From contig VWZS01007625.1 of NCBI GenBank assembly GCA_013397075.1, positions 458 through 64,457 on the forward strand: a stretch of DNA of 64,000 bases, given 5' to 3'. The stretch's first letter is position 1; each line of letters opens with the position of its first letter. Source of the DNA: Rhabdornis inornatus (taxonomy: Eukaryota > Chordata > Aves > Passeriformes > Rhabdornithidae). The notes below the pieces were generated by a model that worked only from the letters and a program-made list of their open reading frames with translations, was not told where the DNA came from and searched no databases. This document shows, piece after piece, positions 37,301-48,912 of this stretch. A program made the translations under genes and the position numbers.

Positions 37301-40300
37301 ATGAGAGACTTACACAAACCCAAGTAATTTCTTAAAAGATGGATTTTAAGAATCATACACCTTTCACATAAAGCAGGATCTCAGGGCAGGGAGGGTAAAA
37401 TCTACTTAGATTCAATGTGTCTTAAACACCGATTTGTTTTTTTTTTAATAGCAGTTATTGAGAACAAGTACCAAATTAACTGATGCAGTGAGAGAGGCAC
37501 ATCCAGAGCCTTTATGCTAATTTTATCAAGAAGTCATTTGAATTTTGATGCCATATTATAATGCATAATGTTCTAACAACTTACTCAAGGTAACTCACTC
37601 CCTTGCTCTACATCTATAAGCAATCATCATATCCATTTTTATTGGAATGCACACAGCAAAGAATTGGAAGGCATTTAGAGTGAACTGTCCTAAAGTGCAC
37701 TTTACAAATTGACACGTGCACATTTTAAATCGTTAGATTCCACTCCTTAACCTTCTTGACAGAGTAAATTTGCAGCTCAGAAAAGGAAGCAGAACACTGA
37801 AGCCTTACAGGTGTCCTGAATTTCGTGCTGAAAGCCCCCAGTGAGCGTGCACAACTCTCACCTACTCAGTACAGCACTGGGTACTACTGGGTGTTTAAAA
37901 ACCAATTAATGAAAATTGAGGTCCCTTTTTAGGGCAATTTGGGCAGGAGAAGGTGTGTCCAGACACAGATACAACCCTCGGAGTTCAAAACCAGTCACTT
38001 TAAAGGGGGAAAATAAGGATGAAACTCTGACTGCTCACAAGCCACCTAATGGGAGGTGACAAAAGACAACTTGGAGGGTGTTCTTCAAGTGGCACATACT
38101 CTGCTTACAATTAAAATATGCTTTGGAAGTTCCTAAGTTCCCAGTCTTGGTAGCCTTCCAAGTGATGCAATTAAAATTGGTAACAATATGATTCTGACTG
38201 GCAAACATTCTCTAGCTTCATAATGACAATTTAAATATAGTTGTCAGTCTTCTATGCTGAAATACCTGAATACTTATGCTGCTATCAAATACTGACTTCT
38301 GTCTTTTGAGACCTCTGAATCATTTCATTATCTTGACACCCAGACTTCATAATCAGACGAATCTTTTATCCTGTGAGACACAAGAGTCAGTCTTCATGAA
38401 CTGCTTTTCAATCAAAACACTCTGGGAAAAAAAAGGATTCCTAGCACCATTTATTGATGAAAAGAAACAGAAAGATGAAATAATTTACTTGTCCTTTTTG
38501 GGGTTTATTGGTGAGCTACAGGAAGCATCAGCAAAAGAAAGCAGTTGCTTCACCTCCCATCTTCTGCCTAAGCACTTGCCAAACATTGCTCCTCATTGGA
38601 TTTTGGATGAGGTTCAAAAGAAGACTCTTTTTTTCCTATTTTAATGTCTCCTATAAACTGATAATGAGAAGCATTTTGTTATTATTTACTATAAAAAGGA
38701 ATACAAGGAAACACTGAGCGATGCAGAAAATGTCAGACTCTAGGATCTGTCCAGTGTGTTCTCAGAGCTTTTCCTTCACTTTCCCCCCCCAGGCTGCAAG
38801 GTTTCTCTGGCTCTGTCGCCCTGGGTCAGCTGTTCCTCAGCTGCTGAGAGTCAGACCTGACGGACTCACACCACAGACCTGCCACGTGGAACTGAATGTT
38901 CCACTCATTTGGAATGTCTGCAATGCCTAAGACTTCAAGTTTTGCCCATGTAATTCATTTAATTGGAATCCAATATTCAGAGTTATTCAGATCATTGAGA
39001 GGCTTTCAGCTGTACTTAAAAATTAAGACTAAAATATTGTTTATGGGAATGATGAAGTTCAAATACAGTGAAATTTTCGAGGTTGCTTAATTGGGTCTCA
39101 CAAGAAATTTGGATATGACAGCCCTTTCAGTACTTCACTGAATACTTTAGTAGTACATACTAGAATAAGATAATAAATTATTTAAGAGATCAGCCTTATG
39201 CATAGATTTGGGGAAACAAAATGTTCTGCAGGTTCTATTGCTCCCTGCCTGTGCCCAAATGGACCTATGCATTTTGAATATGATGGGGAAAAAAAACCTT
39301 CAGCATATTCTGTTTTCCATAACTGAAGACCAAAAGAGACAGTTCGCACAATTTCCAGACATCATTAATGTATTTTCAATAAACCCGAAAGAGTGCCTCT
39401 CTGTCTTACTGAGCAAAGCTATCTGAAAACCCTTAACACATTTTTCTGTCCAAAATGGTGATTTTTTTGGGGCCTAAGCTAGAGATTTCAGTGTCAACAA
39501 CCTGCTGCAAAGCTAACAAATTGAATATGCATATTTAATACACACATTAAGTTCTGTAACTAACCACCTCCTAAACACTGATATTGCCTCATACTTCTTT
39601 TTCCTTGGAAAACTTTAGAGATTTTTTTTTGGGGGGGGGCAGGTTCCCCTTTCTATGGTGAGTAAACAATTTTTGTAGCCTATTTTCCACTACATTAGTG
39701 AATATTTAGTGAAAGAAATTGTTATTTTCTACTGAGTGTGAAGTGAGAACCAGAAGTGTTCGTGTAATCCTTCTCCCCATCCTCACAAATGTTGGGAAAA
39801 GGAGTGGGGGTGGAAGGGGCATGGTTTTGTTTTTAAAATGATAAGCAGCAGAGCACAGTGAAGTAGATGAAATGAGAACTGAAATCATCATCTTCGATCA
39901 TCTCTGATCCCCTATACAACAGGATGCTCAGGGCACATGGGGAGCTTTGTACACACCACATCCTACCTCCATCTCCCACCAGAATGTACCTTCCAGCCAC
40001 AAGTCCAGGTTATGGTTACAGCACCAAGCTTTGCAATTGTGTGCATGAGACACTCATAAAATGCCTTTTAACTTAAAACTTACTGACTGCAGAAAAACAG
40101 AGCAAGGAGAAAGCAGCACGAGGTTCTTGCTGAAATAAACCCTTTTTTTATTTCCTGATACGCCGATCAGGTAGAGTAAGAAAAAGCCTATCAGATATTA
40201 ACTGCATGCAATGCCAAGACATCTTCTTTCATTTATTAACACTGCGCTACAGTATTTGAAAATACACAGTTTTAAGAAACAAGGTATAGAAAGTAATAAG

Positions 40301-41029
40301 CAAAGACTTAAAGCAGTTGAACATCAATATAAATAACCTTAAAACGCCTATTTTTAACGACCAGCTACTGGGAGATGGTGGTTCCCGTTATCCAAAACCG
40401 TTCTCTGCAGCCCTCCAGTGGTCAAAGGCACAGCAGAGCCCAGCGAGAGAACGACCCCGTTTTGTCTGATGAACTGCCGGCAGGTTAACAGACATCTCCC
40501 ACGAAATCTACAGAAAAGATCCTTATAAAGGAGATAGTTACCTTGAATTACATTAGAAAACGAAGAGGAGGAAATTAACTCCCCTCCATTCAAAACGTTG
40601 ATCTGCCCAGAAAACACGGCATTCCCACCAGCACACCGAGGCACGCTGGGTCAGTAACAGAAGGAGCAATTCAATTCATTTCCTACCGTCACTTTCTGCT
40701 ATTCATACAGGTAAATGTAAACAAAGTCAAGTAACATTTGCTGCAAAGAATCAATTTTCTCACAAAGTTACGGCTGAAGCAGTTGGTTGGAATTTTGTTA
40801 AGAAAACAAGTACCAAACACTGAAGTTTTCTCTCTCACACACATGTTCACAAATAAACACCAAAGCCCCATACAAAAACGAGAGCAACTGAAACGTTTGA
40901 AAACAGTATGTAATAAACTGTGACAGGGTTCTTAAAAAGAAGCTTCTAAAACTTGGGGCTCGAAAGCCAGTCCCTAAACTGCATGGAAACAACGCGAGGG
41001 AAAAGGAAACAAGCGGAGGCAAGAAATCG
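34325..41029. other. Non-coding DNA leading to the CpG island
   Basis: A+T-rich and free of recognised repeats. Notable simple runs are a C8 run at 38783-38790 followed by AG, and T9 joined to G9 at 39622-39639. CpG dinucleotides become more frequent in about 40140-40660, before the island proper. A good splice-donor-like word on the minus strand (CAAG/GTAACT) falls at 40541-40542. Open frames of up to 122 codons (38276-38644) are unassignable. If the island drives a leftward transcript, this would be its first intron. Confidence 0.5.
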
Positions 41030-41138
41030 CCGACACCTGTGCGACCGGAGCGCTTGGAAAAGGGGCACGGCCGGCTGGGAGAGCGGAGCGGAGCGGCGAG
41101 AGCGCCGCACACCTGGCAGGCGCCGCGGGGTCACCTGT

Positions 41139-41385
41139 CCCGGCCGGGGGGAACGACAGCGCTTCTCCTTCCACCCGGCCGGGGGGAACGACAGCGCTTC
41201 TCCTTCCACCCGGCCCGAGGGAATGACAGCGCTTCTCCACCACCCGGCCCCGGCCTGGGCAACTCCAGCGCTTCTCCTCCGCTCCTCCTTCGCCCCCGGC
41301 CTGGGCAACTCCAGCGCTTCTCCTCCGCTCCTCCTTCGCCCCCGGCCTGGGCAACTCCAGCGCTTCTCCTCCGCTCCCTCCGCCC
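41139..41385. repeat. GC-rich minisatellite inside the CpG island, 35- and 46-bp units
   Basis: Two related unit types lie head to tail. Type A, about 35 bases, starts CCCGGCCGGGGGGAACGACA at 41139 and 41174, with a diverged copy at 41209. Type B, exactly 46 bases, starts CCCCGGCCTGGGCAACTCCA at 41248, 41294 and 41340. All six share the core CAGCGCTTCTCC. The B units are nearly identical, which implies recent duplication. The array creates repetitive open frames on both strands that should not be read as protein. Confidence 0.93.
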
Positions 41386-41646
41386 TGCCCGTGCCCGGTG
41401 CGCGGCTCCCGCCGGAGCGGCCCCGCAGCATCACCCGGCGGCAGCGGCACCTCCTGCCCGGCCCGGCCGCTCCCACACCGCCCCGGGACAGCCGCGGGCT
41501 GGAGAGCCGCGGGCACCGCTCCGACCCGCCCAGAGCCCCCACCCAAACTTTGTGCCCCTCCGTGAAGGGAGCGNCTGCGCTGCGGGCCAGCCGGCGGGTG
41601 GAGGCTGCTGCCGCCGCGCCGTCACTCGCCCTCGCTGCCAGCGCCG

Positions 41647-41652
41647 GGGCGG
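41647..41652 (+). promoter_or_regulatory. GC box (Sp1-type)
   Basis: GGGCGG within the densest CpG part of the island, 30 bases before the CRE-like site. GC boxes are frequent in such DNA by chance, so function is only suggested by position. Confidence 0.4.
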
Positions 41653-41676
41653 CTCCGGCCCCCCCGGGACCGCGGC

Positions 41677-41684
41677 GACGTCAC
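41677..41684 (+). promoter_or_regulatory. CRE-like site
   Basis: GACGTCAC matches seven of the eight bases of the palindromic CREB/ATF site TGACGTCA when read as CGACGTCA. It sits in the island 20 bases before an ATATTCATGAG word. CRE sites are functional mainly in CpG-island promoters, so this is a reasonable candidate near a start site. Confidence 0.45.
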
Positions 41685-43086
41685 GGCGAGGGCAGGCCCG
41701 AATATTCATGAGCCCGGACACCGCGGGGCAGCGGGCGCTCCTTCCTGCGGAGGTGCCGGCTCGGCCCCGCGCAGGGACACGGGCAGGGCACGGAGGGCCG
41801 GGAGCAAGGACACGGCGGAGCGGTGGGCAGCGAAGGAGACGGGACGGAGAGGAAGAAAACGAGGCTTTGGTGGAGGATGCAAAGGGCACCGCGAAAAGGA
41901 GACGCGAAGGTGGCGGCTGGAAGAAAGGAATGTAGAAGAGAAGATAAAGTAACAGTTCATTAAAGTTGGAGGGAAACAGAAGGCCTTGGAAACCCAAGGT
42001 GGGAAGAGAACATGAAATGCTTTTGTTGGAGGAAAAGGACAAATTGCAGAGGACAGGGCTTCACACCTTGGGCACAGAGCCGGCCCTGGCAGGCTCGGAG
42101 CAGTGCACCAAGGCTGTGGGGGCGAGGAGAGCCGGCCTTGGCACCTCACACCTTGTGGCCAGGTGTGGCTCGTGACCAGGGCTGCACAGCTGAGATATTC
42201 CAGCAGGAAGGCACCGACAAACGCGAGGTCACTCACATTATCACATTAAGATTACACATTACACTGACTGCAAGCTGTTAGCTCCATATAAGCTGTGAGA
42301 GCCACAAGGAGTTACCCTCCCTGCTTCAAATGCTCCCTTATCTGTGGTCTGTCCCATAAAGTGCTCATCAAAGGCAAAGACTCTGGAAAAGCCAGTACTT
42401 CCAACAGACTGACTGCTCCAAGGGATCCCTGTTGATCCCTGGGCTGTGAGTGCTGTCATTCTGACAGTGTCGGGATGCTCTCCTCAAGTATTCCCTGAAC
42501 ACTTGGTGCCTGAGAGCAACCCCAGGGGCCATCCCACAGAATGGCATGGAAGCTTTGCACCAAAGGCATCACCGTCATTGAATAAAATCGTTTGGGTTTA
42601 GGTCTCTGTCAGTATTGCTTTCCTTTATTTTTCCTTATATGTGGTGCTAGAAGCATGACTCTGAGCAAATTGCTTTGAGTCGATGGAGTCCGGGATTTCC
42701 TCCTCTTCATGTCCACACACCCAGAAGAAATGGGATGGGATACAGAGACGAGAACTCAAGCCCTTTTGCAAACCAAAGATGTAATGCTTCATCTGCTAAC
42801 GAAGACAGATGGAAATACACAGCTACTGTTATATTGCATTCAGACCAAAAAGAAAAAAAATCCAAATTAATCTGTTTGGATAAGCTTCTGAAGCTCTTAT
42901 TGGCTGCTTGACTAATTAATTATGGAATCTGCTTTCCTGTAATCTCTCTTGTGAGCTTGAGTTGAATAGAAAAAACAGGGAAAATCAGAATTTTGAGTAC
43001 CAGAAAACTATACAGAAAAACCAATTTTTTGGCAGAATTCACTTCTTTGAAAAACTTTAAAATCTGTAGGACTGTAGCTTGTTAAT

Positions 43087-43108
43087 TTATAAATAAATAA
43101 ATAAAATA
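43087..43108. repeat. (AAAT)n microsatellite
   Basis: About five AAAT units, slightly interrupted at the right end. Confidence 0.8.
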
Positions 43109-43194
43109 GTGGCAAGCAGCACAAGCATTTTTTAACACAATATCCCACTTTGTGAAAGGTGAGAAATATGACCTGTGGACTAACACTCTGAAGT

Positions 43195-43218
43195 GTATAT
43201 ATATAAATATATATATAA
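43195..43218. repeat. (TA)n microsatellite
   Basis: Alternating TA run interrupted once by AAA; self-complementary and prone to slippage. Confidence 0.8.
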
Positions 43219-46200
43219 ACACAGCATCATAATTCAGAGGAGGGTATTTTCCTACAGGGAACCAGCAAGTCTTTGAGGGAGCTAAAATTGGAAAATACTG
43301 CATTTTTAGTATGAGCCTGTTACTAACAACCCCAAATACTACTGATTTGATGGTGGTATGTAGAGAGCAGGTTTGCAAGGCAGATGTACAGGAAGAAGCA
43401 TCTTCTCAGCCAACTTACAGTCTAAATAAATAAGCCAGATAACAGAAATAAAAAGGGATAAATGCTGCTCCATTCCATGGGCAGGTAGCTGAAGTACAAA
43501 AGATGAAGAGGCTTCACCAATAGATAACATTACAGTGGTGTCAGAATCAAAACTTAATTTCAGCTCTGTACCTTAATAAAAAACTCTGCTCCTTTTTACC
43601 TGACAGTGATTGTTCATTGGTGTGACAACCTGGGTGTTCTGCAGTCTTCTGCTGGTGTCTCATACAGGTGATGGATGTAGATGGATAGAAAGGTTTACAA
43701 ACAGTAATGATGATATGGCACTGTGCAGGAATTTATAAGAGATAATTGCCATTACCTCTTCTATTTAATGCTGACTTGCACCCCAGTGTGTCCATTAACT
43801 CCTACAGCCTTTGTTGGGACTGGAGAAAGCAAGTGGAAAATCTTTTACCCATTTTGTTCTTTCTTTCTAATCATTGCTTAACTGAAAGAGTGTATCCTCC
43901 AATTTTTCCTTGCATACATTTCTGACAGCACCATTACAGCAGGGAGATGTATTCTTTAGTCCCAAACAGGAGCGTGCTGAAGGATTACCTCTGACCTGAG
44001 ATCCATCCATTCACGTGTCTAGAATCACCATCTTCTCCTGACATGGTTTATTGGTCCTGTAAAATACAAATCCTAAAGCAAGGGGGAAGAGGTCACAGCC
44101 ATGCATTCCCTGCGAATTATTGACATGGACCTGGCACCAGAGGCAGTCAATCAGAAAGATCCATTTGAGTCTGGAGATGTAAAGATTATTTTATCATAAT
44201 TTCCCTAGTGTGGATTCAAGATACTGCTGGAGGCCAGGATTTAACCCTGACAGGCAGAGTTTGCTGAAGAAATCTGGGTTGCTCCAAGGTCATGGTCAAT
44301 CCTACGTCATTATACATCAGGACATTTAGCTGGGAGCTTTAACTGTTGGGATGTTCATGTTTTCTGAATAAGTCTTTAATATCAAGGTGAATTTTAGATT
44401 TTCTAAGTAACAAAGAAAAGAGAATTTAGCAGTAATATTGAGGTATAAAGTGGGGTTAGTCTACTGTTAAGTGTGTTTGACTCCATTAGTTTAAAAATAA
44501 CTGAAGCAACAAAAATAAGGGAAATAATAAAAGAAGAATCTATTTTAACGTTATAAAAGCTGCTTTGTCACCCACAGAAAATAATTCAATATGCAAACAG
44601 ACATAATTCAGATGCTACAGCAAACCCCATTGTAGCACTGATTATAGGATCAGGGTCTAAGGTTCAAAGTTCTTCATAATTTTATTTTTGGACATGTTTG
44701 TATAACACCAAAAATGGGAAGCACATAATCTGATTGGGTGCCTATAGCCCTGATTCCAACAATGTTAATGTAGAGTTAGAAATAAGCAACCAACTAAGGT
44801 ACAGGAATCTAGGTTTGATCACATTTGGAAGATGTTTATATATTACCCAAGAAAATGGCAGCATATTTTCATGTTGGAGAAACAAAAGAGAAAGGAGCAT
44901 AAGTGTAATTTTAAAGAAGAAAATGGATTTAAAGTACAGCATTATAGAGCATGCATTTTACCTGATACACAGAAGTTTGCTATGTAGTCACAGGATAGAA
45001 AAATAAGTTTCCAAAAGAATGGAAGGAAATTGTGGCATTGTTGGTGAATGTAAAGTAATGGTTTTGCTGTGTGCCAAATGCAGCAGCAATGGCAATGATG
45101 TAATTTATGTTTCTTCCCAAAAAGCATGAAGTAGTCCTAGGGCCATCCTGATTATTTTTTCTTGCTGCGTGGGTTTAAACTCGCCCTGAACGTCAGAGGA
45201 GGTGAAGAGAATGAGGCAGGATTTTGCTACTGCTACCACAGGGGCCATTGCCTCTGTAGAAGTTTGCAAGCATTTCTGCAGACTGCTGCAGGTCAGGAAC
45301 TTTCAATGAATAAGCACGGTGGCCATCAAGCAGAAGAAAACAAACAGCCTGAGAAATGAGTATAAATATAAACATTACTTCCCATACATGCTGCAACTGC
45401 TAATGTGTTAATTAAACAGAAGAAAATGTGCTTAAATTATTTATTCTTAATAAATGAACTGTCTGAATAATAAATACGTGTGTTCTATAACCATCAGGAA
45501 GGTTTTTAAACAAAAGAAGGAAAAATCACATGAGAGGTGGGGAGAGAACTGTATTTGTTTCAACACCATTAAGAACCCAAGCAAAGCCAAATAGCTGTAA
45601 TGGTGGGAATTAATACTGCTGACAGGCTATTGCACTGTCCCGTACACTTTGTGCACAGTGCTGTAATTCCTGCTTGGGGATACAGATGGGAGCTCTGAAA
45701 GTGCAGTTAACCCTACGGTGGCTAATCAGAATAATGGAAATGTGCACTCAGTTCCTCAGCTCTGCTATTTGAATCCTTAACACTGAAGCCTGCTCCTACA
45801 AACTCTGCTCCTGTCACACTCCTCAGCTTCAGAGACATCCATCCTGTTTTAGGCTGCATAACAGACAGGTGTATTTCTTTGTTATTTCCAAAGCAGTTTT
45901 TGTTCTTAACATATTCCTTCCTGGGTTTTTATTGTGAGAGATCACTAAATAAAATCATGTTGCATGCTAAAAATTAATCTTGTGTAATCACATCCAAGCA
46001 GGCCTTTGACGGACACCTCAGTAAAACACTTGTCTTTTCAGTGCAAGATGAATGACTGGGTGCTATTACCCTTCTTTTGTGTTATCCAGTTTGAATCTTT
46101 CATTTAAGACATTTACATTTAAGACATTTTACATTTAATGTAAATAAAATAGAATTTGGAAGCAGAGATAGCATATTTTTTATAGCATTAATGAGATTGT

Positions 46201-48561
46201 CAGCAGAGAACAAGAAAATCAGCAAATCTATGGAAAATTTTTAATGAAGGTAACACCAGATTTCAACTTTAACATTAGATCCAAATTGGGAAAGATACAT
46301 TTAAAATTAAAAATTGGAAGTGAATAAGTATTTTGCCTGTAGCCAAGATGTAATTTCAAGAAAACTAAATTAGGAACGCAGTGAATAAATATTTTATTTT
46401 AAATTCGATGAAGTCTGACTTAGAAATAGTTTTTGGTGCTTGCATCCAAAGGTATCAAAACCACTGGGTGTAAGTCACAGCTAGGGCACTGTCTCAGATC
46501 CTGACTAGTCAGACAGAGATTAATGCCTCCAGTAGAGCTACAATGGCAGCTTCCCACATCCATTCACCAGAAATTCCTTCCTCTTGTGCAAATCTGGGCA
46601 ATGCAGTCTTACATCTACATTTAAACTGGTGGCTGTTGATTTTTCAAGTCACTATGTTTTACATCTGGGGTCCCCCCAATTAATATTTTTATACTTTTGA
46701 GAAAGATTTCAATGGAAAACTAATGAATCATAACAGCAGTATTTCAAAACACCTCAAATTCTCCCTTATTTCTTTTGTGAGAGTGTTCTCAGTGTTATTG
46801 CTGCTGCAAAAAGTGACAACCCTTCTCATCTCTCCTATTTGGCATTGGCAATTGGGACCCAGGAGCAATAAAGAAGTTTCTCTGTGGTTACTGGTCAGAC
46901 AAGGGATGCTCAGAGCTGCCCTAGCAGGACACAGGACTGAAATCAGAGCGTGAGGAAGGTGACAGATCAGCATCTGCCCTGGGGCTTGCCCCAAACACCA
47001 TGAGGAGTGAACACAGGGTGCCTGGCACAAGTGCACAATGCTGTTCGCAGATTATTAGATCATGAAATTGGTGCTGCTGTGCAACCTGCTGAGCCAGGGC
47101 CTTTCTTTGGGACCATTTTTCCTGCACTCAGAGAGCCAAAAACGTGGTCTTGTGGAACACTAAGTCAGCTCTTCATGCTTGCTGAACTTGGATGGCAGCA
47201 CTTTGGGTAACTTAAATATCCAGAGGAAATGAGAACATCAACATAACTCCAGCAGTCTTAGTTCTTGGGAGGAAATGCTGTCACCTGAAGGAACAGCAAG
47301 CAAATTCTTTAACTCATTTAACTTAAGTGTTTCTTCAAATCATTTATTTCTCCTTCCTCATATTTCCTGCCTTCAAACCAACCTTCCTCTCTGACACAGA
47401 GAACAGTCTGTAAACAGCACAGTAAAGTTGGAGGTGTAGATTGGAACCCCATTGCAAGGTTTATAGCCCATGTTCATTCATTATATTATCCTTTTTGCTT
47501 TGTGCAGACTTCAGGGAAGATGTGAATCCATGTAGGGACATATTTGAATGTGTGAAGGGGGAATAACAATAAATATCCAAGGTGACCTTTGAAGCCCAAC
47601 TAAAAATGTGATTTGACAAAATTGTAATGGTACTGAAGAGAAAAATTACAGCATTTCTATCTACCCTGAGTGCCCTTTATGGCTCCCATCAGACAGCACA
47701 ACAAAATTTCTGTAGGATGTTTTTCATGCTCCATGCCTTCTTCAGAAATTTCTCAGCTCTTATACCTTTTCCCGTGTTCTAGAACTTTTAAATGAACTTT
47801 TAGTTTACTTCACCCTCAATATTTTACATATTAATCTATCAGTTAATCAATATTTGCTGTGCCTACCTTCTTCTAGTTTCTGTAAGTTTTCTTAATACTT
47901 CCTGAAGCTCTAGAACAAAGTGTCAGATTATAAGTTGGGGTGAAGTAGCCTAAAATTTGCAAGGTTTTCACATTATATTTGTAACAAACACACGTTATTC
48001 TAAATTAATACTTAGAGAGCTTCCATGTATTTGGCAAGGCACAGCTTCCCTTTACCAACTCATAGACTTCAAAATGAAAAAACACACCTTTGCAGGAAAA
48101 GGATATTCTAATAAAAAAATGTAATCAAAGTTTGGAATATTTACATGGCTACTAAAGTGCTACCTTTCCTGTAGTTTAATTACCATTATTACATCAGGCT
48201 GAACATCAAAAAATGTTGATGCAGGTAAAGATTTGCCGCTCACTGTAAAATTTCCACCTCAAGCTAACTTTGAACCAGTTACTTTCAATTGCTGCTCTTC
48301 ATTTTTTTGATTGATGATAATTCTTTATAATTTCCTACCTTTTCTCCAACATCTGATTTCTCTTGATTATTATAATATTATAATCCTATTCTGTATCTAT
48401 TTTGCTTTCTTCTGAGACATATTTCTCAATAGTTCCCACTTTAGGTTTAATGCTGTTTGATCTGAGCTGCCACGAGCTCCTGTGTTTTGGCTGAGCACTT
48501 AGCAAGAGCTGATATTTCCAGGAGCTCATAATTGCAGAGGTAATATAGGTAAAGAGTGCCA

Positions 48562-48912
48562 TCCAGAGCCACACGGAGCTCCAGGGAAATGGGGAAAACC
48601 TGTCTGAGACACCTCCAGAGCCACACAGAGTTAATGGGGAATGGGGAAAACCTGTCTGAGACACCTCCAGAGCCACACAGAGTTCATGGGGAATGGGGAA
48701 AACCTGTCTGAGATACCTCCAGAGCCACACAGAGCTCCAGGGAAATGGGGAAAACCTGCCTGAAACACCTCCAGAGCCACAGAGTTCATGGGGAATGGGG
48801 AAAACCTGCCTGAAACACCTCCAGAGCCACACGGAGCTCCAGGGAAATGGGAGAAACCTGCCTGAAACACCTCCAGAGCCACACGGAGCTCCACAGAAAT
48901 GGGAGAAACCTG
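48562..48912. repeat. Minisatellite, 52-bp unit, seven copies
   Basis: Units begin GAGCCACAC at 48566, 48618, 48670, 48722, 48774, 48824 and 48876. All are 52 bases except the fifth, which lacks one CA (50 bases), and the last, which is cut short at about 48912. Two variant classes alternate: one with GAGCTCCAGGGAAATGG (units 1, 4, 6, 7) and one with GAGTT-ATGGGGAATGG (units 2, 3, 5). A second change, CTGTCTGAGA to CTGCCTGAAA, separates units 1-3 from 4-6. The unit length is not a multiple of three and the minus strand has no stop in any phase across the array, so a long repetitive open frame results without coding meaning. Confidence 0.95.

Larger units (their letters stand above)
41030..41860. 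promoter_or_regulatory. CpG island, probable promoter of unknown gene(s)
   Basis: This is the only segment with dense CpG and very high G+C, and it rises sharply out of A+T-rich flanks. Such islands mark housekeeping or developmental promoters in vertebrates. It contains a GC box (GGGCGG at 41647-41652), a CRE-like site at 41677-41684 and no clear TATA box. Candidate splice donors exist in both directions: leftward at about 41135 (CAG/GTGACC) and rightward at 41998 (CCAAG/GTGGGA). Long open frames cross it on both strands, but they reflect lack of stops in GC-rich DNA and its internal tandem repeats. One N at 41574 shows the assembly is incomplete here. Direction and gene identity are not determined; composition of the flanks suggests divergent transcription. 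Confidence 0.82.
41861..48561. other. Non-coding DNA right of the CpG island
   Basis: The first 300 bases keep scattered CpG and purine-rich DNA, then the sequence becomes A+T-rich. An AATAAA at about 42580, followed by a T-rich stretch, could end a short transcript or belong to an old LTR, but I cannot decide. Short tandem motifs occur at 46101-46145. No open frame above about 100 codons is recognisable. Confidence 0.5.

Noticed and set aside
41039..41935. Open frame of 298 codons on the plus strand, with a second plus frame at 40953-41711 and minus frames at 40946-41546
   Set aside because: All lie in the CpG island, where stop codons are rare. They overlap each other on both strands, are built from the internal minisatellite and cross an N. 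Proline-, arginine- and alanine-rich translations match no family I recognise.
42480..42640. AATAAA near 42580 as the end of a short transcript or an old LTR
   Set aside because: The hexamer and T-rich sequence after it are common by chance here. No TG...CA ends, inverted repeat or flanking duplication could be found.
48386..48894. Minus-strand frames of 148 and 87 codons with repeated tryptophan- and serine-containing blocks
   Set aside because: They are translations of the 52-bp minisatellite, whose units have no stop in any minus phase. Because the unit is not a multiple of three, the apparent protein repeat is a by-product.
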